Shown piece after piece: positions 15,499 to 23,956 of a stretch of DNA of 34,839 nucleotides. Origin of the DNA: an uncultured Lachnotalea sp. Lineage in GTDB: Bacteria; Bacillota; Clostridia; Lachnospirales; Lachnospiraceae. Positions within the stretch are counted from its first letter, which is position 1. The number at the start of each line of letters is the position of its first letter. The stretch covers positions 1-34,839 of the forward strand of contig CAOKOS010000024.1 in NCBI GenBank assembly GCA_948470255.1. Direction: 5' to 3'. The notes below the pieces were generated by a model. The model worked only from the letters and a program-made list of their open reading frames with translations. It ran no database searches and was not told where the DNA came from. Position numbers and translations under genes: made by a program.

Positions 15499-15525
15499 AT
15501 ATTATGCAGGGAGACTGCCGAATAT
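15499..15525 (-). promoter_or_regulatory. Sigma-E-type promoter of spoIIID
   Basis: Minus strand ATA, 16-base spacer, CATAATAT. Ends 28 bases before the TTG start. The spacing equals that of the spoIID promoter, and spoIIID is a sigma-E gene in Bacillus. Confidence 0.6.
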
Positions 15526-15666
15526 TAATCCTTACTGGCGGCTGTTAGATAGCTGAAATAAGCCTGTTTGACCGCGCTCCGTCAACTCCAATAAACCGAC
15601 CTTCTCAATAGTCTTCGTATTTTTTAAAATGGCTTCCGATATCCATTAAATTCCTGCGGGATAAGT

Positions 15667-15703
15667 AAAGGCGGAAAAGCCTTTCCATAACTTTTCCGCC
15701 TTT
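15667..15703 (-). terminator. Terminator after the aldo/keto reductase
   Basis: Long perfect stem AAAGGCGGAAAAG/CTTTTCCGCCTTT (13 bp) with an 11-base loop, 18 bases after the reductase stop. The T-rich ends on both strands are short, so it could work in both directions. Confidence 0.8.
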
Positions 15704-15720
15704 ATTTCCATGACGATTCC

Positions 15721-16674
15721 TCAGCCTTTCATCAAAACCTGAAGTTTTCCCACCGCGTCATCCAGTAAATTCAATTCCTCCGGTGCCAATTTCCAGCCGG
15801 CAGCACTGCTGTTTTCCTGGGCATGGGCCGCAGACCGTACCCCCACGATCGCCGTATCCACGTAAGGTTTGGATATGCTCCAGTTGAGGGCTATCTGGGA
15901 GAGGGACACCCCGTTATGGCGCTTTGCAATTTCATCCATCTCCTTTAATAGTTCCTGAATCCTGGTAAATACAGGTTCCTCGAAAAAGCTATAGAAAGTT
16001 GTCCTCATATCTCCCGCATCAAACACCGGCTTCTCTCTGTATTTCCCTGACAAAATACCGGCTCCCATGGAACCATAGGTCATGGTTCCAATCCCCAGCT
16101 CATGGATACCGCACAATTTCTCCTTTTCTTTTTCATGAACCATGGAATACTGATCCTGTGCCACTGTGATCTCAGAAAAACAAGAAGCTTCTTTAATCTG
16201 ATCCAGTGAGAAGTTGGAAACCCCGATATGCCGAATCTTCCCTTCCTCCTGCAGACGGTTAAGCTCTGTAAATGTTTCTTCCATGGGCACATTCTGATCC
16301 GGCCAGTGAACCAGATACACATCAATATGGTCTGTATCCAAATACCGCAGGGATTCTTCACACTGACGGCGGACTGCCTTTGCAGAATTATCACGGATGT
16401 ATGTCCCGTTTACATACTGCGTACCTGTCTTGGTCACATATACCAGGCTCTCCCGTTTTCCTTTCAAAATCTTTCCAAGGAACTTTTCTGCTTCTCCGCC
16501 GTTGTATGCAGGCGCTGTGTCGATCAAGTTCACCCCCGCATCAAGCATGACGGCAACTGCTTCCTGACAGGCTTTTTCATCAGTATGCCCCCAACCGGCC
16601 CCGCCGATTGCCCATGTTCCAAGGGACATGGCCGAAACACGAAGCCCTGTTTTTCCCAATGTCTTATAAATCAT
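15721..16674 (-). CDS. Aldo/keto reductase
   Basis: NADPH-dependent oxidoreductase of the (beta/alpha)8 aldo/keto reductase superfamily. The catalytic tetrad is seen: Asp and Tyr in NLIDTAPAYNGGEAE, Lys in LVYVTKTG, His in VYLVHWPD. The C-terminal IALNWSISKPYVDTAIVGVRS binds the cofactor phosphate. The ATG at 16674 has AAAGGAGG upstream and gives the family-typical MIYKTLGKTGL; a longer frame to 16719 has no ribosome site. Predicted length is 317 residues. Substrate is not predictable. It follows the WYL-type regulator by 57 bases and is the last gene before a terminator. Confidence 0.92.
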   Translation of the reverse strand: MIYKTLGKTGLRVSAMSLGTWAIGGAGWGHTDEKACQEAVAVMLDAGVNLIDTAPAYNGGEAEKFLGKILKGKRESLVYVTKTGTQYVNGTYIRDNSAKAVRRQCEESLRYLDTDHIDVYLVHWPDQNVPMEETFTELNRLQEEGKIRHIGVSNFSLDQIKEASCFSEITVAQDQYSMVHEKEKEKLCGIHELGIGTMTYGSMGAGILSGKYREKPVFDAGDMRTTFYSFFEEPVFTRIQELLKEMDEIAKRHNGVSLSQIALNWSISKPYVDTAIVGVRSAAHAQENSSAAGWKLAPEELNLLDDAVGKLQVLMKG

Positions 16675-16731
16675 CCCGTTACCTCCTTTCCTGTCTGCCA
16701 TCCAGCAGCCAGTTGACAAATCCTCAAGCTC

Positions 16732-17391
16732 CTAATTCTCTTTATACATATTTCTGATTTCTTTTAGATACTTCCTGTATTCCCGGATAATAAAGGAGGG
16801 TCCGTTTACCCGTACCCGGCAGCCAAAACGGGCAAGCCATCCATAAAATTCCCGGCTTTGTTTTACCCGGAGCTTGAGAACAGCGCTTCCCGCCTTCTTA
16901 CTGGCCTTCTCCCTGATGGAGCTATTCTCCCCCAGTTCCTCCAAGATAAACGCCGCCATCTTATCTTCACAGAGAAGTTCCACCTTCGTATCACCGGACA
17001 GCCACTCATATTCTGCGGTCTTCATCTGCCGCCTGTCCGCCTTTTCCGTCTCTTCGGGTACTTCCGCCCCTTTCCAAACGTCTTTTTTCATTTTTCCGGC
17101 GTCTTGCCTTAAGACAGCGCGGGCCGTCTTTTCCATTTTCGGAAAAGCAGGAAGCCCTTCCCTGCTTTCCAGATAATACCCCGCCATGCGGCCCCTTTTT
17201 CCGATGATCGAGTAACCAAACTCACGGAGGGCATCCAGATCATCATATATCCGTTTTCTCTCCGCACGGATTCCATGGCGGGCAAGCTCTTCCAGGATTT
17301 CTTTCATCGTTATCACATGAGTCTCGTCGCTCGTTTCCAAAAGCTTAAGCACATACAAAATCTTCAGTTTCTGATTAGCCGTCCGCGCCAT
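16732..17391 (-). CDS. WYL/YafY-type transcriptional regulator, short form
   Basis: The N-terminal winged helix-turn-helix reads KLKILYVLKLL, ITMKEILEELARHGIRAERKRIYDDLDALREFGYSI, as in DeoR-like regulators. The C-terminal part contains the WYL-associated sequence (KVELLCEDKMAAFILEELG; LKLRVKQSREFYGWLARFG; IIREYRKYLKEIRNMY). The central domain is shorter than in usual members of about 300 residues, and the WYL triad itself is not visible. GAGGAGGG precedes the ATG. It sits between malQ and the reductase on the same strand and may regulate one of them. Confidence 0.8.
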   Translation of the reverse strand: MARTANQKLKILYVLKLLETSDETHVITMKEILEELARHGIRAERKRIYDDLDALREFGYSIIGKRGRMAGYYLESREGLPAFPKMEKTARAVLRQDAGKMKKDVWKGAEVPEETEKADRRQMKTAEYEWLSGDTKVELLCEDKMAAFILEELGENSSIREKASKKAGSAVLKLRVKQSREFYGWLARFGCRVRVNGPSFIIREYRKYLKEIRNMYKEN

Positions 17392-17431
17392 ATCCAGCCC
17401 TCCTCTCCGTGATTACCTTACATCCTTTTCA

Positions 17432-18934
17432 TCAATATCTATGGTATACATGCACCAAAAAGCTTAAAAACCCTGCCTCATCCTGCCCCAGCTGCCCTTT
17501 CTTCAGCCTCCATTTCCAGTTGTCCCCAAGGGTGGAGGGGAAATTCATCCTGGCGGAATTGTCCAGCTTCAGTACATCCTGGGCCTGGAAAATCACCACA
17601 TCTGCGATACTTCCGTATGCCTGGCGGAACAGCCCTTCCACAATTTTCCCCCGGTCCCTGGTGCCCAGAAGCTCAAATAAATAAGTCAGAACCTGGTCGG
17701 ACTTATCGCAAAACAACCCCGCCAGGGTTTCATTGTCATGGGTCCCTCCATACGCCACACAGTTGGACGTCTTATAATTATGAGGTAAATGCTCATTGGC
17801 CGGATCGCCGTCAAAGCCAAATGCCAGCACCTTCATCCCCGGATAACCATTTTCCTGGAGAAGTTCCCGCACCTTCGGCGTCACCGTCCCCAAATCTTCC
17901 GCTATAATACGCATTTCCCCTGCCGCTTTATTGATCACATCTGTCAGCTTCGCCCCGGGGCCTGGATGATAAGAGCCTTTCACACTGTCTTTTGCGCCTC
18001 CGGGTACTGCATAATATCTGATAATGCCGATAAAATGGTCAATACGGAGGGCATCATATAATTCCCTGGAAGCAGCAATCCGCTGATACCACCACTCAAA
18101 ACCCTCCTTTTCCATGGCTTCCCAGTCATAGAGGGGATTTCCCCACAGCTGTCCTGTCTCACTGAATGCATCCGGAGGCACTCCTGCTATAAATTTAGGC
18201 GTCAGATTCTCCTCATCCAGCTGGAACAAGCCGGGATGGCTCCACACATCCGCACTGTCCATGGCGGCATAAATGGGAATATCCCCTATGATCTGAATTT
18301 CCTTTTCTGCAGCATATTCCCGCAGTTTCTTCCACTGGCAGAAAAATTTATATTGACAAAATTCCCAAAATTCCACATCTTCCTTCAGGAGCCGGTGGTA
18401 CTTTGCAACAGCTTCCTTTTCCCTGAACCGGATATCTTCATCCCAGGAAAGCCAGTCGGTATTTTTAAAATGTCCTTTACATGCCATGTAAAGGCTATAG
18501 TCTCCCAGCCAGTAGGCATTGTCCTCTAAAAACTTCTGAAAGTCCTCTTTCTTTTTGTGGGTGCTGTTTTGAAATGCTTTCCGAAGCAGTGGAAAACGAT
18601 TTTCATAAACCGTCTCATAGGAAACATAAGAAGCATTGTCTCCCCAGGACACGCTTTCCATATCTTTCCTTTCCAGAATTCCCTCCTCTGCCAATGCATC
18701 CAGGTCAATGAAATATGGATTACCGGCAAAAGCTGAGAAAGACTGGTATGGGCTGTCCCCGTAACTGGTGGGCCCCATAGGGAGCACCTGCCAGTACTTT
18801 TGTCCTGCCCTTTTTAAGAAATCTATAAATTCATAAGCCGCCTTCCCAAATGTCCCGATTCCGTAAGGGGATGGAAGGCTGGTAATCGGAAGCAGTATCC
18901 CCGCTCCCCTCTCCAAAGTCTGATTTTTCATCAT
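17432..18934 (-). CDS. malQ: 4-alpha-glucanotransferase (amylomaltase), GH77
   Basis: Transfers alpha-1,4-glucan segments between malto-oligosaccharides and releases glucose, in cytoplasmic starch and glycogen use. Family hallmarks are seen: GILLPITSLPSPYGIGTFG at the start, YWQVLPMGPTSYGDSPYQS, DALRIDHFIG with the catalytic Asp nucleophile, IIAEDLGTV with the acid/base Glu, and YGGTHDNETLAG. At 500 residues it is full length. The start MMKNQ is preceded by GAGGGA; either Met may be used. A consensus-like promoter is at 18963-18991. Next downstream, 40 bases away, is the WYL-type regulator. No other maltose genes are here. Confidence 0.97.
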   Translation of the reverse strand: MMKNQTLERGAGILLPITSLPSPYGIGTFGKAAYEFIDFLKRAGQKYWQVLPMGPTSYGDSPYQSFSAFAGNPYFIDLDALAEEGILERKDMESVSWGDNASYVSYETVYENRFPLLRKAFQNSTHKKKEDFQKFLEDNAYWLGDYSLYMACKGHFKNTDWLSWDEDIRFREKEAVAKYHRLLKEDVEFWEFCQYKFFCQWKKLREYAAEKEIQIIGDIPIYAAMDSADVWSHPGLFQLDEENLTPKFIAGVPPDAFSETGQLWGNPLYDWEAMEKEGFEWWYQRIAASRELYDALRIDHFIGIIRYYAVPGGAKDSVKGSYHPGPGAKLTDVINKAAGEMRIIAEDLGTVTPKVRELLQENGYPGMKVLAFGFDGDPANEHLPHNYKTSNCVAYGGTHDNETLAGLFCDKSDQVLTYLFELLGTRDRGKIVEGLFRQAYGSIADVVIFQAQDVLKLDNSARMNFPSTLGDNWKWRLKKGQLGQDEAGFLSFLVHVYHRY

Positions 18935-18962
18935 TGGTTTCCCTCACACTTTATTTTTTACT

Positions 18963-18991
18963 ATTATACTGAAAAACTGAAGGATATACAA
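18963..18991 (-). promoter_or_regulatory. Sigma-A-type promoter of malQ
   Basis: Minus strand TTGTAT, 17-base spacer, TATAAT, about 29 bases upstream of the ATG. Confidence 0.7.
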
Positions 18992-19112
18992 TAGATTCCG
19001 CGCCTTCCGTTTCCGCATTTTTATTTTTTTAAAAAGAATGGAAGAAGATTGGCCTTTTTCAACTTAAAACCCGCTCCCGCTTATAAAAAGTCAATCCTCT
19101 TCCCGTTCAAAT

Positions 19113-20678
19113 CTAATACGCAATCACCGGTTTTTCCACACCGCTCACAATAAACCCAATATCTGAAACAGTCCCTCCTGCCGGAATCTTCCTGTTATAG
19201 TCCTGGGCAGAAACCGTAAGGGTATTTCCCTCCGCCTTGTATTCTCCATTCCAGCCGTCAGCCAAGGAAATCTCTTCCTGAAAGACAAGAGAAACCCTCC
19301 AGCCGTCCACCTCTGTTTCTGAGCCGTTGCTGACCGTAACGGCATACTGGCAAAATACCTGTCCGTCTGCCTCCCAGGTATTTTTCAGTTCTGCCTGGCA
19401 GTTTACCCCCTCTCCCTGAATCCGGCCTGATGCCTGTACATCTGCTCCCTGGCTTTCCTCCTTATTTTTTTCTGAGTCTTTTTCCATGCCTCCTTCCGGC
19501 GTTTCGTCCCCGGCGGATGGCTTTCCCGTCAGCATCTGATACAGCCACTTTCCCGATTCACTCAAATCCTCTGGAGAAAACCCTGAAACTTTAGGGCAGC
19601 TTTCCTTCAAAATGGCTGATGTTTCCGCCTTGTTGGACAGGTTCCAGGCCACATAGCTGACACCGTACTCATCCATAGCCTGAACCCATGCGTCCGCCTG
19701 TTCCACGTCAATGCTTCCATTTCCGCTGGCATCGCAAATTCCATATTCCGATACAAAAATAGGGAGCCCGCCGTCAATGGCCTTTTTCATGGTATCCCGG
19801 AGCCAGTCCGTATGGGTCGCCGCATAAAAATGAAGCGTATACATGACATTCTCATATCCGGTTATGGGATCCGCCGCCGCCTGATCCACCATTTGTGACC
19901 AGTTGGGAGTCCCCACCAGAATAACGCCGTCCGGATCCTGCTCCCTGATCACAGCGATCACTTCCGACCCATAAGCTTTAATCTCCCCCCAGTCCACATT
20001 CCCGTTTGGCTCATTGCAAATTTCATAAATGACATTATTACAGTCTTTGTATTTCTCTGACATTTCCCGGAAAAATACTTTCGCTTCCTCGATGTGCTGG
20101 TTGGGGTTTCCGTCGGATAAAATATGCCAGTCAATGATGACATACATATCCTGCTTCACTGCATACTCGACTCCGCTCTCCACCAACGCCTTAAGCCCTT
20201 CTTGGTTTCCGTCGCTGCAATAGCCCCCGGACTCCGCCGTATACATGGCAAGCCGTATGACATTGACATTCCACTCTTTACGAAGCTGCTCAAAACAGTC
20301 CTCATTGACATAATCCGGGAACCAGGCCAGGCCATGGGTACTGATACCGCGAAGCTGCACCGGTTTCCCGCTTTCGTCAACCAGGGTCGTGCCATTGACC
20401 TCAAGGGCGCCGCTTGTGGAAGGCGCTGCCAATGCTTTCTCCGAACCATCAGCCCCTTGCCCGGCGGAGGGATTTTCTGGCGCCCCGGCAGGACTCTCTG
20501 TTTCTTCTATACTTTGCGCCCCGGTGGTTTCCTCCTGAGACGATTCTTGCTCCTCCCGCCTTTTTTCCGTCTCTGTCCCATTTTGTTTTGTCTCTTTTAC
20601 TTCCCCACTGCCGCATCCGCCGGATGCCAGCAGACAAGCCGCAAAAATCACAGCTGCCGCTTTCCATATCTTTTTCAT
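19113..20678 (-). CDS. Secreted GH5 endoglucanase lipoprotein with C-terminal carbohydrate-binding module
   Basis: Hydrolyses beta-1,4-glucan such as cellulose outside the cell. It has an N-terminal signal with a lipobox-like ending at C22 (LLASGGC), so probably membrane-anchored, then a T/E-rich linker to about residue 90. The GH5 domain runs from about 92 to 395: RGISTHGLAWF, NVIRLAMYTAE, VIIDWHIL, the acid/base E223 in EICNEPNG, the nucleophile E311 in FVSEYGIC, and VAWNLSNK. A second acidic linker follows, then a beta-rich domain from about 425 (YAVTVSNGSETEVDGWRVSL) resembling CBM2. Length 521. Its ATG overlaps the stop of the aminotransferase upstream by 4 bases (ATGA), an unexpected coupling. 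Confidence 0.92.
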   Translation of the reverse strand: MKKIWKAAAVIFAACLLASGGCGSGEVKETKQNGTETEKRREEQESSQEETTGAQSIEETESPAGAPENPSAGQGADGSEKALAAPSTSGALEVNGTTLVDESGKPVQLRGISTHGLAWFPDYVNEDCFEQLRKEWNVNVIRLAMYTAESGGYCSDGNQEGLKALVESGVEYAVKQDMYVIIDWHILSDGNPNQHIEEAKVFFREMSEKYKDCNNVIYEICNEPNGNVDWGEIKAYGSEVIAVIREQDPDGVILVGTPNWSQMVDQAAADPITGYENVMYTLHFYAATHTDWLRDTMKKAIDGGLPIFVSEYGICDASGNGSIDVEQADAWVQAMDEYGVSYVAWNLSNKAETSAILKESCPKVSGFSPEDLSESGKWLYQMLTGKPSAGDETPEGGMEKDSEKNKEESQGADVQASGRIQGEGVNCQAELKNTWEADGQVFCQYAVTVSNGSETEVDGWRVSLVFQEEISLADGWNGEYKAEGNTLTVSAQDYNRKIPAGGTVSDIGFIVSGVEKPVIAY

Positions 20679-21745
20679 AAATTCTCTTCTTTTTCCATTT
20701 CATACAATGCGTCCAGGAACTGTTTCATATACTGCCTCTCACCGGTTGTTACCCGGAGGCAGGTTCCCAGACCTCCAATCCCTGCGTATGTTTTTATTAA
20801 AATCTTCTTCTCCGCCTTCATCCTTCTCACCAAAGTTTCCGCATCCGTTTTCGGCTGGATAAAGACAAAATTCCCCTCTCCTCCATTAAATTTATATCCA
20901 TGTTTTGTCAAAGAATCAGCCAGATATGCCTTTCCTTCTTTCTGGCGGCAGATCAAGTCCTCAAGCATACCGTCGGTTTTCAGGATCGTCTCTGCAAATT
21001 TCATGGCGAACGCATTGACATTATGGGGGGTACATAACTTCTGTACCATTTTGATGCCTTCCGGCCATCCCACCACATATCCCAGACGGCAGCCGGCCAA
21101 AGAAAATAGCTTAGAAAATGTGCGCGTCACAAAGATATGCCGGCGGTTTAACGCATAATCAATGAATGACTTCGGATAAAAATATAAATACGCTTCATCC
21201 ACCAGTACTGTAATTTCGTTTTCTTCAGCCGCCTGTATGAGCGCAGCAAATTCATCGTCTGAATATACATTACCCATGGGATTATTGGGGTTTACTAAAA
21301 TCAGCAGTTCAACCTCCGGCGTCAGTTTCCCTATGATATGTTCCACTGGCATTTCCAGAGATTCCGTATAGGGGACAGGGATAAAAGTCCTGCCATACAT
21401 TTTGGAATAGACCTCAAACATGGCATATGTGGGGGTTACCCCCACAATTTTTCCTCCAGGCGATGTAAATGCCTCTATAATATTCCGAATACCTTCTGAA
21501 GAACCATTGACCAGGCAGAGATGTTCAATATCCGTTCCCAGAAATCTGGCCAGCATTTCAGTAAATTCCAGTGTCTCAGGATACTGGGCCACAAATTCCG
21601 GTGTCACATCTTCTAAAACCTTGTTGATAAATTCCTGGGAAAGCCCGCCAGGATTTTCATTCAAGTCAAGCCGCAGATACCCTGTCCTTTTATTCTGGTC
21701 AAAAATTCTATCGAGAGTTTCAATTTCTTTACTTAAATAATACAT
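20675..21745 (-). CDS. PLP-dependent aminotransferase, HisC-like (class I/II)
   Basis: Fold-type I enzyme. It has LRLDLNENPGG near the N-terminus, LVNGSSEGIRNI, VNPNNPMGNVYSDDE, VLVDEAYLYFYP, the PLP-binding lysine in RTFSKLFSLAGCRLGYVVG, and LIKTYAGIGGLGTCLRVTTG at the end. Histidinol-phosphate aminotransferase is the nearest familiar relative, but no his genes are near. I chose ATG at 21745 (GGAGG 8 bases upstream); an in-frame ATG at 21778 lacks a ribosome site. A promoter at 21934-21962 gives a leader of about 180 bases. It is divergent from the cytidylyltransferase-oxidoreductase fusion, so both might make or attach an amino-bearing surface group; that is inference. Confidence 0.85.
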   Translation of the reverse strand: MYYLSKEIETLDRIFDQNKRTGYLRLDLNENPGGLSQEFINKVLEDVTPEFVAQYPETLEFTEMLARFLGTDIEHLCLVNGSSEGIRNIIEAFTSPGGKIVGVTPTYAMFEVYSKMYGRTFIPVPYTESLEMPVEHIIGKLTPEVELLILVNPNNPMGNVYSDDEFAALIQAAEENEITVLVDEAYLYFYPKSFIDYALNRRHIFVTRTFSKLFSLAGCRLGYVVGWPEGIKMVQKLCTPHNVNAFAMKFAETILKTDGMLEDLICRQKEGKAYLADSLTKHGYKFNGGEGNFVFIQPKTDAETLVRRMKAEKKILIKTYAGIGGLGTCLRVTTGERQYMKQFLDALYEMEKEENL

Positions 21746-21803
21746 TTTCTGTTCCTCCGTCGTTTTCCTTTCCGGCATACTGTTTATTTTCCATGGCTCC
21801 CCG

Positions 21804-21851
21804 TTACTCCCTGGTTTTATCCATATTAATTTTCGGTTTCACTGCGCCGCC
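21804..21851 (-). repeat. Short dispersed repeat encoding GAVKPKINMD
   Basis: The minus-strand frame from a stop at 21852 to TAA at 21804 reads GGAVKPKINMDKTRE. Bases 21819-21848 match 24 of 30 bases at 11173-11202 in the same orientation. Three of the differing codons change only the third base. It sits in the leader of the aminotransferase gene. Confidence 0.4.
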
Positions 21852-21933
21852 TTAAAACAGTTGTTCTGAAAAGTGAACTATGTTATACTTTTACATGTAT
21901 TTTATCTAAATCAACAGATTTTTGTTTGCCTTC

Positions 21934-21962
21934 ATTATAACAAGCATGTTATCCATTGACAA
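21934..21962 (-). promoter_or_regulatory. Sigma-A-type promoter of the aminotransferase-GH5 operon
   Basis: Minus strand TTGTCA, 17-base spacer, TATAAT. Predicted start near 21927. Confidence 0.65.
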
Positions 21963-22111
21963 GATATGCATACCTTAAGTTTCCGCTTTTTGTTTTAGGA
22001 AAACAACCGTTACTTGCCATTTACAACCAGTACCAGAGCTTTTTCATAGTTTTGTCAATGAAATTTTATTATAAGGCCGCAAAAACTTTCATTCAGGGAG
22101 AAACTTTTGTT

Positions 22112-23446
22112 ATGAAAAAAGTGATTACTTATGGCACTTATGACCTGCTCCACCACGGGCATATACGGCTTTTAGAGCGGGCCCGGGCATTGGGGGACTA
22201 TCTGATCGTCGGTGTCACTGCCGATGACTTTGACAAAGTACGCGGAAAAATCAATGTGCAGCAGCCTCTTATGGAACGTATCGAAGGGGTACGGGCCACC
22301 GGCCTCGCTGATGAAATCATCGTAGAAGAATATGAGGGCCAAAAAATTGACGATATCCGCCGCTATCATGTGGATATTTTTACAGTTGGCTCTGACTGGG
22401 CCGGTAAATTTGATTATCTCAATGAATACTGCCAGGTGATATACCTGCCCAGGACAAAAGGAGTCTCCAGTTCTGAGGAGCGGGCCAAAAAGCGGGCCAT
22501 CCGCCTGGGCCTGGTGGGTGAAACCAATATCCTGAACAAGTATAAAAACGAATGTTCCTTTGTCAACGGCCTGCAGGTGGCCGGAATTTACACCACCGAT
22601 AAGCGGATTCAGGAAACAGAGGAATCCGCCCTCCTGGCCGGCAGTTATGAAGCCCTTTTGAACCAGGTGGACGCCGTATATCTCGTTTCCCACCCGGACA
22701 TGCACAGCCAGCAAATCAAACAGGCCCTGCTTTCCGGAAAACATGTTTTATGTGAATCTCCCATTGCCCTCAAAAAAGATCAGTGCCGCCAGTTATTCTC
22801 TTTGGCCACAGAGCGGCATCTGACTTTGATGGAGGCTGTAAAAACAGCTTATGCAACAGCTTATAACCGTCTTCTCCTTCTGGCCAAAAGCGGACAAATC
22901 GGTCAAATCGTTGCCGTCGATGCTGTCTGTACCAGCCTTGCTTCTGACGGAGGAACCCAGCTTGATGCCCTGTGGAACAGTATTTGTGCCTGGGGGCCCA
23001 CTGCCATGCTTCCTATTTTCCATCTGTTTGGCTGCCAATATTCAGAAAAGCAGATTATCTCCTGCCTGAAAGACGCCCCCTCCCCTTTTGATATTTTTAC
23101 AAAAATCAATTTTGTTTATCCAAACGCCACCGCCGCCTTAAAAGTCGGAAACGGCGTCAAATCAGAAGGGGAACTGGTCATTTCAGGGACAAAAGGTTAT
23201 ATTTATGTCCCGGCTCCTTGGTGGAAAACGGAATATTTTGAAATCCGCTACGAAAATCCTGCGGAAAATAAACGGTATTTTTATCATTTGGACGGGGAAG
23301 GTATCCGATATGAGCTGGTAAATTTTGTACGCTCCGTTGAATCCGGTCATACCAACCAATATATTGACCAGGCCATATCAGAAACCATAGCAGAAGTGAT
23401 TGAAGACTTTTACAAAGGTAAAGACTTGCGGCGCCTTGTTCTATGA
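22112..23446 (+). CDS. Fusion of TagD-like cytidylyltransferase and Gfo/Idh/MocA-like oxidoreductase domain
   Basis: Residues 1-130 form a nucleotidyltransferase of the glycerol-3-phosphate cytidylyltransferase type: ITYGTYDLLHHGH with the HxGH motif (H14-H17), VGVTADDF, VGSDWAGKFDYL, and RTKGVSSSE (114-122). Such enzymes make CDP-glycerol or a related CDP-alcohol for wall or capsule polymers. Residues 131-444 resemble a Gfo/Idh/MocA NAD(P) domain: RLGLVGETNI at the Rossmann start, AVYLVSHPDMHSQQIKQAL, and VLCESPIAL where family members have EKP. Both the glycine loop and the EKP lysine are altered, so redox activity is doubtful. ATG at 22112 is chosen from the domain start; AGGGAG lies 12 bases upstream. 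Composition matches the core genes. It converges on the DUF2871 gene. Confidence 0.85.
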   Translation: MKKVITYGTYDLLHHGHIRLLERARALGDYLIVGVTADDFDKVRGKINVQQPLMERIEGVRATGLADEIIVEEYEGQKIDDIRRYHVDIFTVGSDWAGKFDYLNEYCQVIYLPRTKGVSSSEERAKKRAIRLGLVGETNILNKYKNECSFVNGLQVAGIYTTDKRIQETEESALLAGSYEALLNQVDAVYLVSHPDMHSQQIKQALLSGKHVLCESPIALKKDQCRQLFSLATERHLTLMEAVKTAYATAYNRLLLLAKSGQIGQIVAVDAVCTSLASDGGTQLDALWNSICAWGPTAMLPIFHLFGCQYSEKQIISCLKDAPSPFDIFTKINFVYPNATAALKVGNGVKSEGELVISGTKGYIYVPAPWWKTEYFEIRYENPAENKRYFYHLDGEGIRYELVNFVRSVESGHTNQYIDQAISETIAEVIEDFYKGKDLRRLVL

Positions 23447-23457
23447 CATTTACTCAT

Positions 23458-23889
23458 TTACTTATGATTCAGCTCCTCATCTTTTGCCGCCTTTTTGAGG
23501 GACAGCAGCAGTAAAACGATCCCCGTGCCAGTCAAAATATGACCGATTCCTGCAAACCCTGAAATAGAAGCGTCAACGGCGCCGGATATCTCCATGCCTG
23601 CCACCTGTATCACTCCACGCACCAGCAGCATGGCTGCCGTCAAGGATACGCCAAGGTTATAAGTCCACAGGAATCCCCGGAACATTTTGATTTTCTGAAG
23701 GTCGTTGTGGGCTGCATACAGGGCCACCACCAGAAAAACCAACATTCCCAGAAGAAACAGATGGGTATGGATCTTGCCAAGAGCTGTCACGCCTGTATAA
23801 CTACTGTACTTGGTGAACTCCCGGTAGAAAACGCCGCCTGCCATAGCGGCGACAGCGTAAATAAATGAAATGTTCAGATATTTTTTCAT
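23458..23889 (-). CDS. DUF2871-family small membrane protein
   Basis: 143 residues with four membrane segments: ISFIYAVAAMAGGVFY, THLFLLGMLVFLVVALYAA, LWTYNLGVSLTAAMLLV and GIGHILTGTGIVLLLLSL. The GKIHTHLFLLGM histidines and the GIGHIL histidine are typical of the family and could bind heme or metal, but function is unknown. AAGGAG lies before the ATG. It is 67 bases downstream of the aldehyde dehydrogenase on the same strand and ends 11 bases from the convergent fusion gene, with no clear terminator between. Confidence 0.85.
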   Translation of the reverse strand: MKKYLNISFIYAVAAMAGGVFYREFTKYSSYTGVTALGKIHTHLFLLGMLVFLVVALYAAHNDLQKIKMFRGFLWTYNLGVSLTAAMLLVRGVIQVAGMEISGAVDASISGFAGIGHILTGTGIVLLLLSLKKAAKDEELNHK

Positions 23890-23956
23890 TACTTATTCTC
23901 CTTCTTTCATTGCATGAAATCCCATCAACACCGTTCCTACCATATACGCAGATCTT

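Larger units (their letters stand above)
21746..22111. other. Divergent spacer between aminotransferase and cytidylyltransferase fusion
   Basis: About 365 bases without an intact gene. It holds the minus-strand promoter at 21934-21962 and the KPKINMD-encoding repeat at 21804-21851. On the plus strand I see a ribosome site (AGGGAG) but no clear promoter for the fusion gene; a TATAAG near 22069 is a weak candidate. Confidence 0.5.

Noticed and set aside
22172-22744. 190-residue minus-strand frame inside the cytidylyltransferase fusion
   Set aside because: Antisense shadow of a gene with clear domain motifs.
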